Assembly (NCBI GenBank): GCA_014874475.1
Contig: JADBJJ010000003.1
Coordinates: 1-64,000, forward strand
Direction of reading: 5' to 3'
Origin: Chloroflexota bacterium
Lineage (GTDB): Bacteria > Chloroflexota > Anaerolineae > B4-G1 > DUEL01
Length of the DNA stretch: 64,000 nt
Shown here one piece after another: positions 48,062 to 58,108 of this stretch. A program made the position numbers and the translations under genes. The notes under the pieces are model-generated. The model was given only the letters and a program-made list of their open reading frames with translations. It ran no database searches and had not been told where the DNA came from. Position 1 is the first letter of the stretch, and each line of letters begins with the position of its first letter.

Positions 48062-48934
48062 TCAGTTTTCTCCTTCCCCATACGCTATTTCTCCCAATGT
48101 CCTCCGTACCATCACCTCCGTCACCATTCTCCGGTAGGCGGCGGAGCCTCGGATGTCATCAATAGTGCGAGTGGCTTCGCCGGCCAGGCGCGCGGCCTCG
48201 GCGATGTCTTTCGGCGTGAGGGGTTGGCTCTCCAGCACGTGCTCCGCTTCGTAGGCCCGAAGGGGTGTCGGAGCGACGGCGCCCAGGGCGATCCGGGCCG
48301 CCTGGCAGCGGCCATTCTCCGTCAGGTCCACCCGCACTGTGCCGTTGACGACCGCGATCGCGTCTGCTTTACGCAGGGCGACCTTGAAGAAGCGGGCACG
48401 GGAGCCGGGCGGGGGCAAGGGAAAGCGGATAGCCGTGACCAGTTCTTGGGGCTGGCGGACCGTCTGTCGGACGTGCACGAAGAAGTCCTTCAGCGGAACC
48501 CGTCGGATGCTTTCCCGGCTGGCCAGTTCCACCTCCGCGTCCAGTGCCAGAAGCGGCGGGGCCATATCGGCCGCAGGGGACGCGTTGGCCAGGTTTCCGG
48601 CGACGGTGGCCCGGTTGCGGACAAGGGGACTGGCCAGCATCTTCGCGGCCTCCTGGAGCACCGGGGCGAACTGAGCGACTATCGGGTCCTCCAGGACCTC
48701 AGCCATCGTCACGCTGCCGCCGATGACCAGGAAGCCGTCTTCCTGGCGGATACCGCGCAACTCCGGCAGACTGGCGACGTTAACCAGACATGCCGGTCGG
48801 TAGCGCCCCCCCCGCAGGTCTGGAATGACATTAGTCCCTCCGGCGATGGGCATCACATCCGGCGCTCGCTGGGCCAACATCTCCAGCGCTTCCGGAAGCG
48901 TCCGGGGCATCAAGAGTTCAAATTCCGGCAGCAC
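48062..48934 (-). CDS. FAD-binding medium subunit of molybdenum hydroxylase (set 1)
   Basis: FELLMPRTLPEALEMLAQ; PIAGGTNVIPDLRGG; RNRATVAGNLANASPAADMAPPLLALDAE. Confidence 0.9.
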   Translation of the reverse strand: MLPEFELLMPRTLPEALEMLAQRAPDVMPIAGGTNVIPDLRGGRYRPACLVNVASLPELRGIRQEDGFLVIGGSVTMAEVLEDPIVAQFAPVLQEAAKMLASPLVRNRATVAGNLANASPAADMAPPLLALDAEVELASRESIRRVPLKDFFVHVRQTVRQPQELVTAIRFPLPPPGSRARFFKVALRKADAIAVVNGTVRVDLTENGRCQAARIALGAVAPTPLRAYEAEHVLESQPLTPKDIAEAARLAGEATRTIDDIRGSAAYRRMVTEVMVRRTLGEIAYGEGEN

Positions 48935-48995
48935 AAGCGCCTCCTGTAGAATGCAGATAAATGCAATTCACTTTTCACGCTTCACGTTTCACGCT

Positions 48996-50432
48996 TCACT
49001 TTTCACCCCCCACCCCCATCACCGCCCGCACGATCGCCGCATAGCCCGTGCAGCGGCAGAGGTTGCCCTTCAAGTAGTCCCGCACGTCCTCCTCGGTGGG
49101 ATGGGGGATTTCCTCCAGCAGGCTCTTCGCGGTCATCAGCATGCCGGCGGTGCAGTAGCCGCACTGGAAGGCTGCATACCGGATGAAGGCTTCCTGCAGG
49201 GGGTGGAGTTCCCCGTCCCGACTTGCCAACCCCTCCACCGTAACGATTTCGCTCCCGTCCACGGCTACCGCCAGGACCAGACAGGAGAGGGCCAGGCGAC
49301 CGTCCACGTGGACGGTGCAGGCACTGCACTCGCCGATGCCGCAACCGTACTTGGTGCCGGTCAGATGGAGTCTTTCCCGCAGGACGTTGAGGAGCAGTTC
49401 ATTGGGGGCGACCCAAACCCGCCGCTGCTCGCCGTTCACCGTCAGGTGGACCTCCACCTCCTGGTCGGCGCGGATATGGCGGAGCGGGCGGGACAGGGAG
49501 ACGGCGGGGGGCGAGGCGACAGACGCGGTCGGAAACTGCTCCGCGGGCTGGCTTGCCCGCTCCCAGGTCCGGTAGAGGCCATCGTAGGCCAGCACGCGAG
49601 TCAGTTCCCGCCGGTACCAGGCGGTAGATCTGACGTCGTCTATGGGACTGACCTCCTCCGAGGCGACCTGTGCGGCTTCGGTAACGACCTCCTCGCTGAA
49701 TTGCTGGCCGACGAGGACCGCCTCCGCCTTGCGGGTTCGCAGCGGTGTCGGCGCGACGGCCCCGAAGACCAGCCGCGCATCGGCGATGCGGTCGCCCTCC
49801 CGGATCACTACCACTGCCGCGTTAACCTTTGCCAGATCGGCTGCGACGCGGCCCACTTTCAGGAACGCGCCGCCAGTTCCTGGCCGCGGGGGCGGCAATT
49901 CCACCGCAACCAGCAGTTCCCCTGGCTCCATCACCGACCGGCCTGGTCCGACGAAGAACTCCTCCACCGGCACACGGCGGGTTCCCTCCGGGCCCCGGAT
50001 GATGGCCTCCGCGCCGTACGCGATGAGAGCGGGCGCTGTATCGGACGCAGGGGATGCATTGCCAAGATTCCCGCCAAGGGTGCCCCTGACCTGAACCTGC
50101 GTCGTGCTGAAGGACGCACAGGCCTCCGCCAGGACCGGATAACGGCTCCGAATCCACGGGTCATTCCGCAGGGTTCGGATGGACGTCCGCGCGCCGATGT
50201 GGGTGTTGCCGTCCTGAACGGCTATCCCCTCCATACCGGGGACGCGGCCAATGGAGACCAGGTACCGCGGGGCCAGCCGCTCCATCTTCATCTGAACAAT
50301 GAGGTCCGTTCCCCCCGCCAGCACGCGCGCCTCCGGGCCATAGTGGGTCAGCAAACCGATAGCCTCTTCTACCGATGCCGGCTCCAAATAATCAAACTCG
50401 TGAAACAGAATGTGCGTATTCGTCCCATGCAT
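48996..50432 (-). CDS. Fused FAD-binding + (2Fe-2S) subunit of molybdenum hydroxylase (set 2)
   Basis: N-terminal VLAGGTDLIVQMK and VRGTLGGNLGNASPASDTAPALIAYGAE; C-terminal YGCGIGECSACTVHVDGRLALSCL and LKGNLCRCTGYAAIVRAV. Confidence 0.9.
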   Translation of the reverse strand: MHGTNTHILFHEFDYLEPASVEEAIGLLTHYGPEARVLAGGTDLIVQMKMERLAPRYLVSIGRVPGMEGIAVQDGNTHIGARTSIRTLRNDPWIRSRYPVLAEACASFSTTQVQVRGTLGGNLGNASPASDTAPALIAYGAEAIIRGPEGTRRVPVEEFFVGPGRSVMEPGELLVAVELPPPRPGTGGAFLKVGRVAADLAKVNAAVVVIREGDRIADARLVFGAVAPTPLRTRKAEAVLVGQQFSEEVVTEAAQVASEEVSPIDDVRSTAWYRRELTRVLAYDGLYRTWERASQPAEQFPTASVASPPAVSLSRPLRHIRADQEVEVHLTVNGEQRRVWVAPNELLLNVLRERLHLTGTKYGCGIGECSACTVHVDGRLALSCLVLAVAVDGSEIVTVEGLASRDGELHPLQEAFIRYAAFQCGYCTAGMLMTAKSLLEEIPHPTEEDVRDYLKGNLCRCTGYAAIVRAVMGVGGEK

Positions 50433-50452
50433 AATCGCCTTCCCCGATTCTT

Positions 50453-52804
50453 CTAACTCTTCTTTTTATGATTCGTCTGATTCAACGATTCTCCAACCCT
50501 CTCCGGCGTAATAGGAAGTTCGTAGAACCGGACGCCGATGGCGTTATAGATAGCGTTGGCGCAGGCCGCGGCGATAGGGTTGGACGCCGCTTCGCCGATG
50601 CCCTTGGCTCCCAGCGGGCCTGTTGGCTCGTAGGTGTGAGCAAAGTGGGTGATGAGGTTCTCTATCGTGGGGCTCTCCAAGACGCCGGGAATTTTGGCGT
50701 CCACCATATAGCCCCGCGAGAGCGCCCGGCCTTCCCGGTCCCACTGGTTATCCTCGTACAGAGCGAACCCGGCGCCGATGTGCAGCCCGCCCTCCAACTG
50801 GCCCGCCGCCAGGTCCGGGTTGATCACCGTCCCACAATCGCTGCCCAGAACGACCCGCACCGTCCGGACGATTCCGGTCCACGTATCCACCTCCACCTCC
50901 ACGAAGGCGGTCATATAGGCGGGCGGGCAACTGGTGGGCCGGTAACTCTCCACCGCTGCAATTGTCTTCCAACTCTCTGTCCAGCAGCGGGTGGCGATTT
51001 CGGCGATGGTCATCCGCCGCTCCAGGATGGATGGGGCGTAGACCACGCCCTGGCCCAGAGATTCATCCAGAGTGAGAGTGAGTGCGTCGGGCATCACATT
51101 CAGATAGCGCGCTGCTGTCTCCAGGAGTTCCTGGCGGACTTTCTGGGCAGCCTTGACGGCGGCACCGCCGCCCGCGTAGACCCCGCGCGTGGCGTGGGTG
51201 ACCACGTCGTAGACCGTTGTTGTGGTCCCGGCGGCGGCGATATTGACCTTCTCCAGCGGGACGCAGAGCGCCTCTGCCACCAGTTTGGCGATTGCTTCCA
51301 GCGTTCCGCCGCCGTGGTCTATCACGGCCGTAATGACATCCACCGACCCATCCTGGTTGACCTTGACCATTGCGCCGGAGTAGTCAATGACGTCGCCGGG
51401 CTGGGGCGCGCCCGCGCTGGACGTGTGGAACCCCCGCGCCATACCGATACCCCGGCGGTAGCGGCCCGTCTTGGCTTCTGGCGGCTGACGGCGGTCCCAA
51501 CCGATCAGCCGTTTCCCCTCTTCCAGCAGTTCCGGCACCCCGTCGCTCTGGACGACGGAGCGGACCAGCGGCCCCTGCCCCCAGAATGTGTCGCCCAGAC
51601 CGACGTAGTTCTTCCGCCGGAGTTCTACCGGGTCCATCCCCAGCCGCACGGCCAGTTCGTCCATCAGCGACTCCGCTGCGAAGGTAATCTGCGGGTTACC
51701 GAATCCGCGCATCGCGCAGGACGGCGTCTTATTCGTGTAGACCGCGATCCCCTTGTAGCGGACATTGGGGAGCCGGTACAACGAGACCAGCCAGCCGATG
51801 CAGACGCCCAGGAAGGAATAAGGCTGAATGATGTGGGCGCCGATGTCGGTGATCAGTTCCATTTCGGCTCCCAGGAGAGTTCCGTCTCGCCGCGCGGCCA
51901 GTTTCAGGTGGACCTGGACGGGGTACTTGGTGTGCTCGTAGAAATCCTCCTCGCGGGTCAGGGTCAGTTTCACGGGACGGCCGGCCTTGAGGGCCAGCGC
52001 CGCGCAGATGGGGATAGGGGTATTCATCTGGATGCTGGAGCCGAAAGCCCCACCGACCGGGATGCGGATGACGTTGATTTTGCTTAAGGGGATGCCGAAA
52101 ATCTGCCCCAGCAGGATGCGGACGTTGTGGATGGACTGGGTGGTAGCCCAAACGGTGAGGCCGCCATCCGGCTCCGGGCGACAGACAGCGGTCTTAGGCT
52201 CCAGTTGCATATGATAGATTTTGTGGGTGCGGAAGGTTCCCTCCACCACCACGTCGGCCTCTGCGAAGGCCCGGTCCACGTCTCCCTCCTCAATCTGGCG
52301 CATACAGGCGATGTTGTTCTCAACCTTCAATTCTTTGTCGCCGAAGAGGACGGTCTCGTGGATGGGAACGGCACCGGGCTGCATAGCCTCTATAGGGTCG
52401 GTGAGGACGGGAAGGGGCTCGTACTCCACCCGGACGGCGCGCGCCGCCTTCTCCGCCATCGCCTCCGTCTCGGCGGCGACAGCGGCGACGGGCTCCCACA
52501 GGCGGCGGACCTTGTCGGCCAGGACAGTGGTATCTTTGTGAAGGGCAGCGGGAACGGTCACAATGCGCTGGTTGAAGCGGACGTGAGGGACGTCGTCCCA
52601 GGTGATGACGATGGCGCCCAGGGCCTCCGCCTCGCGGGCATCTATCCCTCTAATATGGGCGTGGGCGTAGGGACTGGCGACAATGCGCCCGTAGAGCATC
52701 CGGGGAAGGATGATGTCTACCGAATAAAGTTCCCGTCCGGTGACCCGAGCGACGGCATCCTTTCTGGGGGTGATTTTGCCGACAATGTGAAATTGATCCC
52801 TCAT
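50453..52804 (-). CDS. Xanthine dehydrogenase family, molybdopterin-binding large subunit (set 2)
   Basis: VGKITPRKDAVARVTGRELYSVDI; PVGGAFGSSIQMN; SCAMRGFGNPQITFAAESLMDELA; GAKGIGEAASNP. Confidence 0.9.
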   Translation of the reverse strand: MRDQFHIVGKITPRKDAVARVTGRELYSVDIILPRMLYGRIVASPYAHAHIRGIDAREAEALGAIVITWDDVPHVRFNQRIVTVPAALHKDTTVLADKVRRLWEPVAAVAAETEAMAEKAARAVRVEYEPLPVLTDPIEAMQPGAVPIHETVLFGDKELKVENNIACMRQIEEGDVDRAFAEADVVVEGTFRTHKIYHMQLEPKTAVCRPEPDGGLTVWATTQSIHNVRILLGQIFGIPLSKINVIRIPVGGAFGSSIQMNTPIPICAALALKAGRPVKLTLTREEDFYEHTKYPVQVHLKLAARRDGTLLGAEMELITDIGAHIIQPYSFLGVCIGWLVSLYRLPNVRYKGIAVYTNKTPSCAMRGFGNPQITFAAESLMDELAVRLGMDPVELRRKNYVGLGDTFWGQGPLVRSVVQSDGVPELLEEGKRLIGWDRRQPPEAKTGRYRRGIGMARGFHTSSAGAPQPGDVIDYSGAMVKVNQDGSVDVITAVIDHGGGTLEAIAKLVAEALCVPLEKVNIAAAGTTTTVYDVVTHATRGVYAGGGAAVKAAQKVRQELLETAARYLNVMPDALTLTLDESLGQGVVYAPSILERRMTIAEIATRCWTESWKTIAAVESYRPTSCPPAYMTAFVEVEVDTWTGIVRTVRVVLGSDCGTVINPDLAAGQLEGGLHIGAGFALYEDNQWDREGRALSRGYMVDAKIPGVLESPTIENLITHFAHTYEPTGPLGAKGIGEAASNPIAAACANAIYNAIGVRFYELPITPERVGESLNQTNHKKKS

Positions 52805-52819
52805 TTCAACACTCCACAG

Positions 52820-53779
52820 TTATATCCATATCCCCTCTCCGATCCTCCCCAGAACCAGCGCCAGAAGCGCCATACGGACGTAGACGCCGTTGCGGGCCTG
52901 GCGGAAATAGGCGGCGTTGGGGAGAGGGTCCACGTCCGGGGCGATCTCGTCTACCCGGGGGAGGGGATGCATCACCGTCACATTGGGGTTGACCCGCTCT
53001 ATCATCTCCCGGGTGAGGATGTAACTCCCCTTGAGCCGTTCGTACTCCGCGGGGTCGGCAAAGCGCTCTTTCTGGATGCGGGTCATATATAGGACATCGG
53101 CATCGGCCAGCGCGGCTTCCAGGTCCGTCGTCTCCTCTACCTGCATCCCCTGGGCTCGCAGCGCGGCGACCATCTCTGCGGGCATCCGCAACGCTTCGGG
53201 GCTCACCAGGATGAGGCGGCAGTCATAGTGGCGGTAGATCCAGACCCCGGAGTGGACGGTGCGGCCGTATTTCAGGTCACCGCAGAGGGCAATGGTCAGC
53301 CCATCTACCTGACCCCGCTCCGCGCGGATGGTATACAGGTCCAGCAGGGCCTGGGTGGGGTGTTGCCCGGCCCCGTCGCCACCGTTGATGACGGGGTGCT
53401 CCGCGGCGTCCGCCGCCACTTTCGCCGAACCGATCTGCGGGTGGCGGATAACGATGACATCGGCATATTGGTCCACCGTCCGAACTGTGTCCACCAACGT
53501 CTCCCCCTTTGCCACGGAAGTGGATTCGGCGGAGGAGAAGCCGACGACACTCCCGCCCAGCCGGTGCATGGCCGTCTCAAACGAAAGGCGGGTGCGGGTG
53601 CTGGGCTCAAAGAAGAGCGTCGCCATCACGTAGCCGCTCAGGAGGTCCAGGGAGGGGGTTCGCTGCAGGCGGGCCTGGAACTCCGCGGCGACATCCATAA
53701 TCCGTTCCAGTTCCTCGCGGGTGAATTGAGCGCCGTCCAGGATATCTTTGCCTCTCAGGGTCATAGCGGTTCTCCTCAA
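52820..53779 (-). CDS. pyrB: Aspartate carbamoyltransferase catalytic subunit
   Basis: FFEPSTRTRLSFETAMHRLGG; INGGDGAGQHPTQALLDLYTI; ALCGDLKYGRTVHS; VMHPLPRVDEI. Confidence 0.93.
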   Translation of the reverse strand: MRRTAMTLRGKDILDGAQFTREELERIMDVAAEFQARLQRTPSLDLLSGYVMATLFFEPSTRTRLSFETAMHRLGGSVVGFSSAESTSVAKGETLVDTVRTVDQYADVIVIRHPQIGSAKVAADAAEHPVINGGDGAGQHPTQALLDLYTIRAERGQVDGLTIALCGDLKYGRTVHSGVWIYRHYDCRLILVSPEALRMPAEMVAALRAQGMQVEETTDLEAALADADVLYMTRIQKERFADPAEYERLKGSYILTREMIERVNPNVTVMHPLPRVDEIAPDVDPLPNAAYFRQARNGVYVRMALLALVLGRIGEGIWI

Positions 53780-53807
53780 AGGGGTGCAGGATGCAAGATG
53801 CAGGATG

Positions 53808-56660
53808 CTATCTGCGTTCCTCTTCGGCTGCGGGAAGGGTGAAGGCGAAGCAACTTCCCCGTCCGGGTTCGCTTTCCACGCTTACCTCTCCGCCCAATTT
53901 GTTCACGATGCGTTTCACGATAGAAAGCCCCAGCCCATGTCCCATACCAGAGGGAGAGGGGCTAATGAGCGGAGTAAACAGGCGGCTCTGCTCTTCCGGC
54001 ATAAGGCCGGGGCCGTTATCCCGCACCCAGAAGCGGATCATCCCGGGAGAGTCCGGCGGGAAATCGGCACCCAGTTCCACGCGCGGCGGCTGGCCGCCGT
54101 ACTTGAGGGCGTTGCTGATGTAGTTGAACCACACCTCTTCCACCCAGGGGGCATAGCCTAACGCAACGGGCCATACTGGCGGGAGGACGATTTCTGCGCC
54201 AGATTCTGAAATCATATCGGTCAGACGGGAGAGGGTATCGTCCACAATCTTCGCCATGTCCAGGGGCTGAATCTCCACATCCTGAAGGCGCACCGTGGCG
54301 AGTTTCAGAAGAGCGTCAATGATACTGCTCATTTTGTATCCGCTACGGGCGATACCCTGGAGATATTCCCGCAATGCCTCATGGGAGGAGGCCGGTAGAT
54401 TCCACTCCAGCATCTCCGCGTAGCCGACGATAAGGGCCACCTGATGTCGCAGGTCGTGGGCTACGGTATGAGCGAAGGCGTCCAGTTCTTCGTTGCGGGC
54501 CTCCAGTTGGAGGGCATACTGGCGCAGTTGCTCTTCTGCCTGTTTGCGACGAAGGATTTCCTTTTGGGCCAGCATCAGCGCTTGAGACTTGGCGATGGCT
54601 AGCGCGATCTGGGCGGCCGCAAATTCGGCCCGTGCAATCTCTTCAGAGGTGAAACGATGTGGTTTCTCGTAGGAAATCAGCGCGGCCCCCAGTTTCTGCT
54701 GACCCACCATCAGCGGGAGGGCGAGCAAAGAGCGGGTGGAGAATTGCGCCGCGATGCGAGGGCTGAGATAGGGGGTGTTAAAGACATCCTCAATCGCCAG
54801 TACACGCCCCAGGCGGAGGGCGGATGCCGTTGCCGTCGTCTCGCCGGGCTGGACCTGAAGGGTGAGGTAGGTTTCTCGCATCGGCCTGGAGGCAGCGACG
54901 GGGATGGGCACGCCGCGCTCTTCATCCCAGAGGGTGACGTAGCAACCGTCGGCTCTGAAGAGTTCCTCCAACCGGTCCGTCAGGGCCTGCAACATGTTCT
55001 GGAAATCGGTGGTGCCGATGGCGATGCGGATAATTTCGTTCAGCGTGGCCAGATAGCGAGTCTGCTCCTCCAGCGAGCGATGGCTGCGGGAGCGCTGGAT
55101 AGCCGCTCCGATCAGGTTGGCTGCCGTCAGAAGGACGCTGATCTCCCTTTCTGTCCACTCCCGCTCTGTACGGCACTCGTCAAAGCCGATAAATCCCCAC
55201 CAATCCTGCCCTACGAAGATAGGCACAGCAGCGATGGAAAGGATGTCCTGAGCGGCCAGGATATCCCGCTCGCTTTCAAGGAGGTCGCGCACCCGGCCGT
55301 AAACTGGTTCGCCTCGGCTCATTCGCTCCAGCCAGCGACCGAACCCCGCCTGAATGTAGGAGAAATTTTGCAGGTCCGGGTTATCTATCTGCGGAGTGGC
55401 ATCCGGGGCGGCCCACTCGTACCGCTGGCTGGTGAGCAGTTCGCCGTCGGTCCCCAGGTGATTTTCAAAGACGTAGACCCGGCTGACATCAGCGGCCCGG
55501 CCCAGGTCGGCCAGGACGGCAGGCATCTCTCGCTGCCAATCCAGTTCTCGCAGCAGCCGGTCGGCAGCGGCAGCGACGGCTACCAGGATGGCATCCCGGC
55601 GGCGGAGCGTTTCCTCGGCCCGCTTCAGCGCAGTCGTCTCGCGTAGAACCGCTACTCGTCCGCTGATCCGCCCGTGTCGGTCGTAGAGAGGGGAGATGCG
55701 CAGGTTATAGATGCGCTGTTCCGGGCCTTCCCCCACGCTGATTTCCGCCTGGGCCTGAAATACGTGGCCAAACTGTTCCAGCAGGTCTACTCGCCGGGTC
55801 ACGACCTGCTGAATCGGACGGCCGATCAATTCTCTGGCGGGGCGGCGGAAAATGCCTTCGGCGGCTGGATTCAGGTCCACAATCCGGCTCTGTACGTCCA
55901 GTACGATGACGCCATCGGCCATCCCATCCACAACAGTGTGGCGCGCAATGGGGACGATATCCAGTAACCGGGATCGGGAGATCGCCCAGAGCATCGCTGG
56001 GCCCGCCAGGATGAAAGCGATGGGGGTCAGGTCTACGGGCTGAAAGGGATTCAGGTCAAGGATATAGAGCGCGTTCGCCAGCCAGGGCAACAAGGCGCCG
56101 GATAGCAGGGCGAGGATTTGTCTCCGGTAGAGGGGCAAGGAATGGGGGAACTCCTTCAGGAGCAGAACAGTGCCCAGGATGAGCAAAGAGTAAGAATACA
56201 CGAAATGGCCCCACCACCAGGCCCCGTGGGTGACGCTGACCAGCGCGTACGGCCCCTGAGCCACCATCTCAAACCGGCTCCAGAGGAGGCCGTGGTGGTT
56301 GTTGGTCAGGGCGACCAGCCAGGTGAGCGCCGGCTCTACCGTCAACAGGAGCCAGCGGTAACTCCTCAGCCAGTTTTCCCGACCGGTGTACTGCAGCACC
56401 AGGGCCAGCCAGGCCCCCGGTATTGTGACGATGCCCAGATACTCCATCTGGGCACAGAAGAGGGCGAAGGAGCGGTCCCGGCTGGCCATTTCCAGCGCAT
56501 AGAATCCGGACCAGTCTGCTGCTGCCAGCATGAGGAGGGTCAGCGGCAGGGCCCCAGGGGCAGGTCGTCGTCGCCAGGCAACAAGAGCCAGGGCGAGAAC
56601 CAGTATCCCTGCTCCGGCCACTGGCCAGATATAGGGCGGGAACTGCCAGGATGCAGGCAT
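53808..56660 (-). CDS. Sensor histidine kinase: N-terminal 7TM, PAS, GAF domains, HATPase
   Basis: 7TM HisK-type N-terminus; RNEELDAFAHTVAHDLRHQVALIVGYAEML; GMGHGLGLSIVKRIVNKLGG. Confidence 0.88.
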   Translation of the reverse strand: MPASWQFPPYIWPVAGAGILVLALALVAWRRRPAPGALPLTLLMLAAADWSGFYALEMASRDRSFALFCAQMEYLGIVTIPGAWLALVLQYTGRENWLRSYRWLLLTVEPALTWLVALTNNHHGLLWSRFEMVAQGPYALVSVTHGAWWWGHFVYSYSLLILGTVLLLKEFPHSLPLYRRQILALLSGALLPWLANALYILDLNPFQPVDLTPIAFILAGPAMLWAISRSRLLDIVPIARHTVVDGMADGVIVLDVQSRIVDLNPAAEGIFRRPARELIGRPIQQVVTRRVDLLEQFGHVFQAQAEISVGEGPEQRIYNLRISPLYDRHGRISGRVAVLRETTALKRAEETLRRRDAILVAVAAAADRLLRELDWQREMPAVLADLGRAADVSRVYVFENHLGTDGELLTSQRYEWAAPDATPQIDNPDLQNFSYIQAGFGRWLERMSRGEPVYGRVRDLLESERDILAAQDILSIAAVPIFVGQDWWGFIGFDECRTEREWTEREISVLLTAANLIGAAIQRSRSHRSLEEQTRYLATLNEIIRIAIGTTDFQNMLQALTDRLEELFRADGCYVTLWDEERGVPIPVAASRPMRETYLTLQVQPGETTATASALRLGRVLAIEDVFNTPYLSPRIAAQFSTRSLLALPLMVGQQKLGAALISYEKPHRFTSEEIARAEFAAAQIALAIAKSQALMLAQKEILRRKQAEEQLRQYALQLEARNEELDAFAHTVAHDLRHQVALIVGYAEMLEWNLPASSHEALREYLQGIARSGYKMSSIIDALLKLATVRLQDVEIQPLDMAKIVDDTLSRLTDMISESGAEIVLPPVWPVALGYAPWVEEVWFNYISNALKYGGQPPRVELGADFPPDSPGMIRFWVRDNGPGLMPEEQSRLFTPLISPSPSGMGHGLGLSIVKRIVNKLGGEVSVESEPGRGSCFAFTLPAAEEERR

Positions 56661-56746
56661 CGTAACAGAATTATTGAAACCGAGTCGGGTTCCCTACCCG
56701 GAGTCTTTCCGTCCCAACTTTGCGGCCCATATCGGGCGATCGCTCA

Positions 56747-57862
56747 TCACTCTTCCGCAACCTCTGCACTCATTGAGAGCAAAGGAATGCTTGCCAGTCG
56801 CCGGATTCCTTCACGGATTTCTTCCGGGGTCAACGCACAGAAGGGAAGGCGGATAAAGCCATCGCCACCGCCGTTAGCGAAGAACCCCCGACCATCGGTC
56901 AGGCGGATGCCGACCTCCGAGGCTTGTCGGAGCAGGTCCTCCGCCCGGACTGAACCGTTAAGGTACAGTCCCACAAAGAAACCTCCGTCCGGACGTTGCC
57001 ATGTTGCTTGATTCACGAAGTGCTCCTCCAATGCGTCCAGCATCGCCTCCAGTCGGGGGCGGTAGAGAGTTCTGAGATATTCCAGGTGGGGCTCTAACCA
57101 TCCCCGCCGGATAAACTCGTAAACGACGGCCTGGTTGAGGTAACTGGCGTTGATGTACGTGTCCTCGGCCATTTTCGCCAGCGGGCCTGCCAGATCAAAC
57201 GGCAGGACGGCGTAGCCGACGCGCAGCCCAGGGCTGATGAGTTTGCTGTAGGAGGACATCTGGACGACGCGCTCGGGGGCGAAATCCCGCAGGGTAGGGA
57301 GATCGGTACCCCGGTAGCGGAGGCGGCGGTAGGGGAGGTCTTCCACCGCCCAGAACTGGTACTCCCGGGCCAGTTCGGCGACCCGCTGTCGTTTCCAGGC
57401 CGCCATCACCGACCCGCTGGGGTTCTGGAAATCCGGGACCAGGTAGAAGAGGACGGGGCGCTCACCGTTCTGCAGCCGTTCCTCCACGACCTGCATATCC
57501 GGCCCATCATCCTGGAGCGGGATACCGACCACCCGCGCCCCAGCCCGTCGCAGGACGGTGATGGCCCGGTCGTAGGACGGCTCTTCGGTATAGGCTACGT
57601 CGCCGGGGCGGATCATCATCCGCGCCAGCAGGTCCAGCAACTGGAGGGAGCCCTGTCCAACGATGACCTGGTCCTCGTGGGCGCCGGCCTCTGCGGCGAT
57701 ATGGGCGCGCAGGGGACGAAAGCCCTGGGCTGCAGCGTACTGCAGCACTTCGTCTCCATATTCCATCAGCACAGCAGTGGCGCATTCGGCCAGTTTCGCT
57801 TTCGGGAAAGATTCGGCAGGGGGAACCCCGCGGGTAAAGGGGATGATGGACAGACTGGTCAT
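56747..57862 (-). CDS. PLP-dependent aminotransferase (MocR/2-aminoadipate type)
   Basis: IVGQGSLQLLDLLARMMIRPGDVAYTEEPSYDRAI; YLVPDFQNPSGSVM; SSYSKLISPGLRVGYAVLP. Confidence 0.88.
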   Translation of the reverse strand: MTSLSIIPFTRGVPPAESFPKAKLAECATAVLMEYGDEVLQYAAAQGFRPLRAHIAAEAGAHEDQVIVGQGSLQLLDLLARMMIRPGDVAYTEEPSYDRAITVLRRAGARVVGIPLQDDGPDMQVVEERLQNGERPVLFYLVPDFQNPSGSVMAAWKRQRVAELAREYQFWAVEDLPYRRLRYRGTDLPTLRDFAPERVVQMSSYSKLISPGLRVGYAVLPFDLAGPLAKMAEDTYINASYLNQAVVYEFIRRGWLEPHLEYLRTLYRPRLEAMLDALEEHFVNQATWQRPDGGFFVGLYLNGSVRAEDLLRQASEVGIRLTDGRGFFANGGGDGFIRLPFCALTPEEIREGIRRLASIPLLSMSAEVAEE

Positions 57863-57878
57863 AGTCTCTCTCTGCTCC

Positions 57879-58022
57879 TCACAAGCCTAAATAATGTTGT
57901 CGGATGTGGGAATTCTGGGAGAGTTCGGCGCACGTCCCCTCCAGGACGATGCGCCCGTTTTCCAGGACGTATCCCCGGTCGGCCAGCGACAGGGCGTGGT
58001 GGATGTTCTGCTCACGGCCCAC
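57879..58022 (-). pseudogene. C-terminal remnant of a LivF-like branched-chain amino-acid ABC ATPase
   Basis: VGREQNIHHALSLADRGYVLENGRIVLEGTCAELSQNSHIRQHYLGL*; no Walker A or signature upstream. Confidence 0.7.
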
Positions 58023-58108
58023 TGTTGGTCTGTCAAGTCCATTGCCCACCTCGATCATCAAGGTGAGCATAGTATACACCAATCTGAGAGGATTTACGAG
58101 ATAAATTC

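Noticed and set aside
48825-50456. 543-aa + strand ORF over the molybdenum hydroxylase M-S fusion
   Set aside because: Antisense shadow; no motifs.
50468-52087. 539-aa + strand ORF antisense to the set 2 large subunit
   Set aside because: Same GC-driven antisense artefact; the minus-strand gene is unambiguous.
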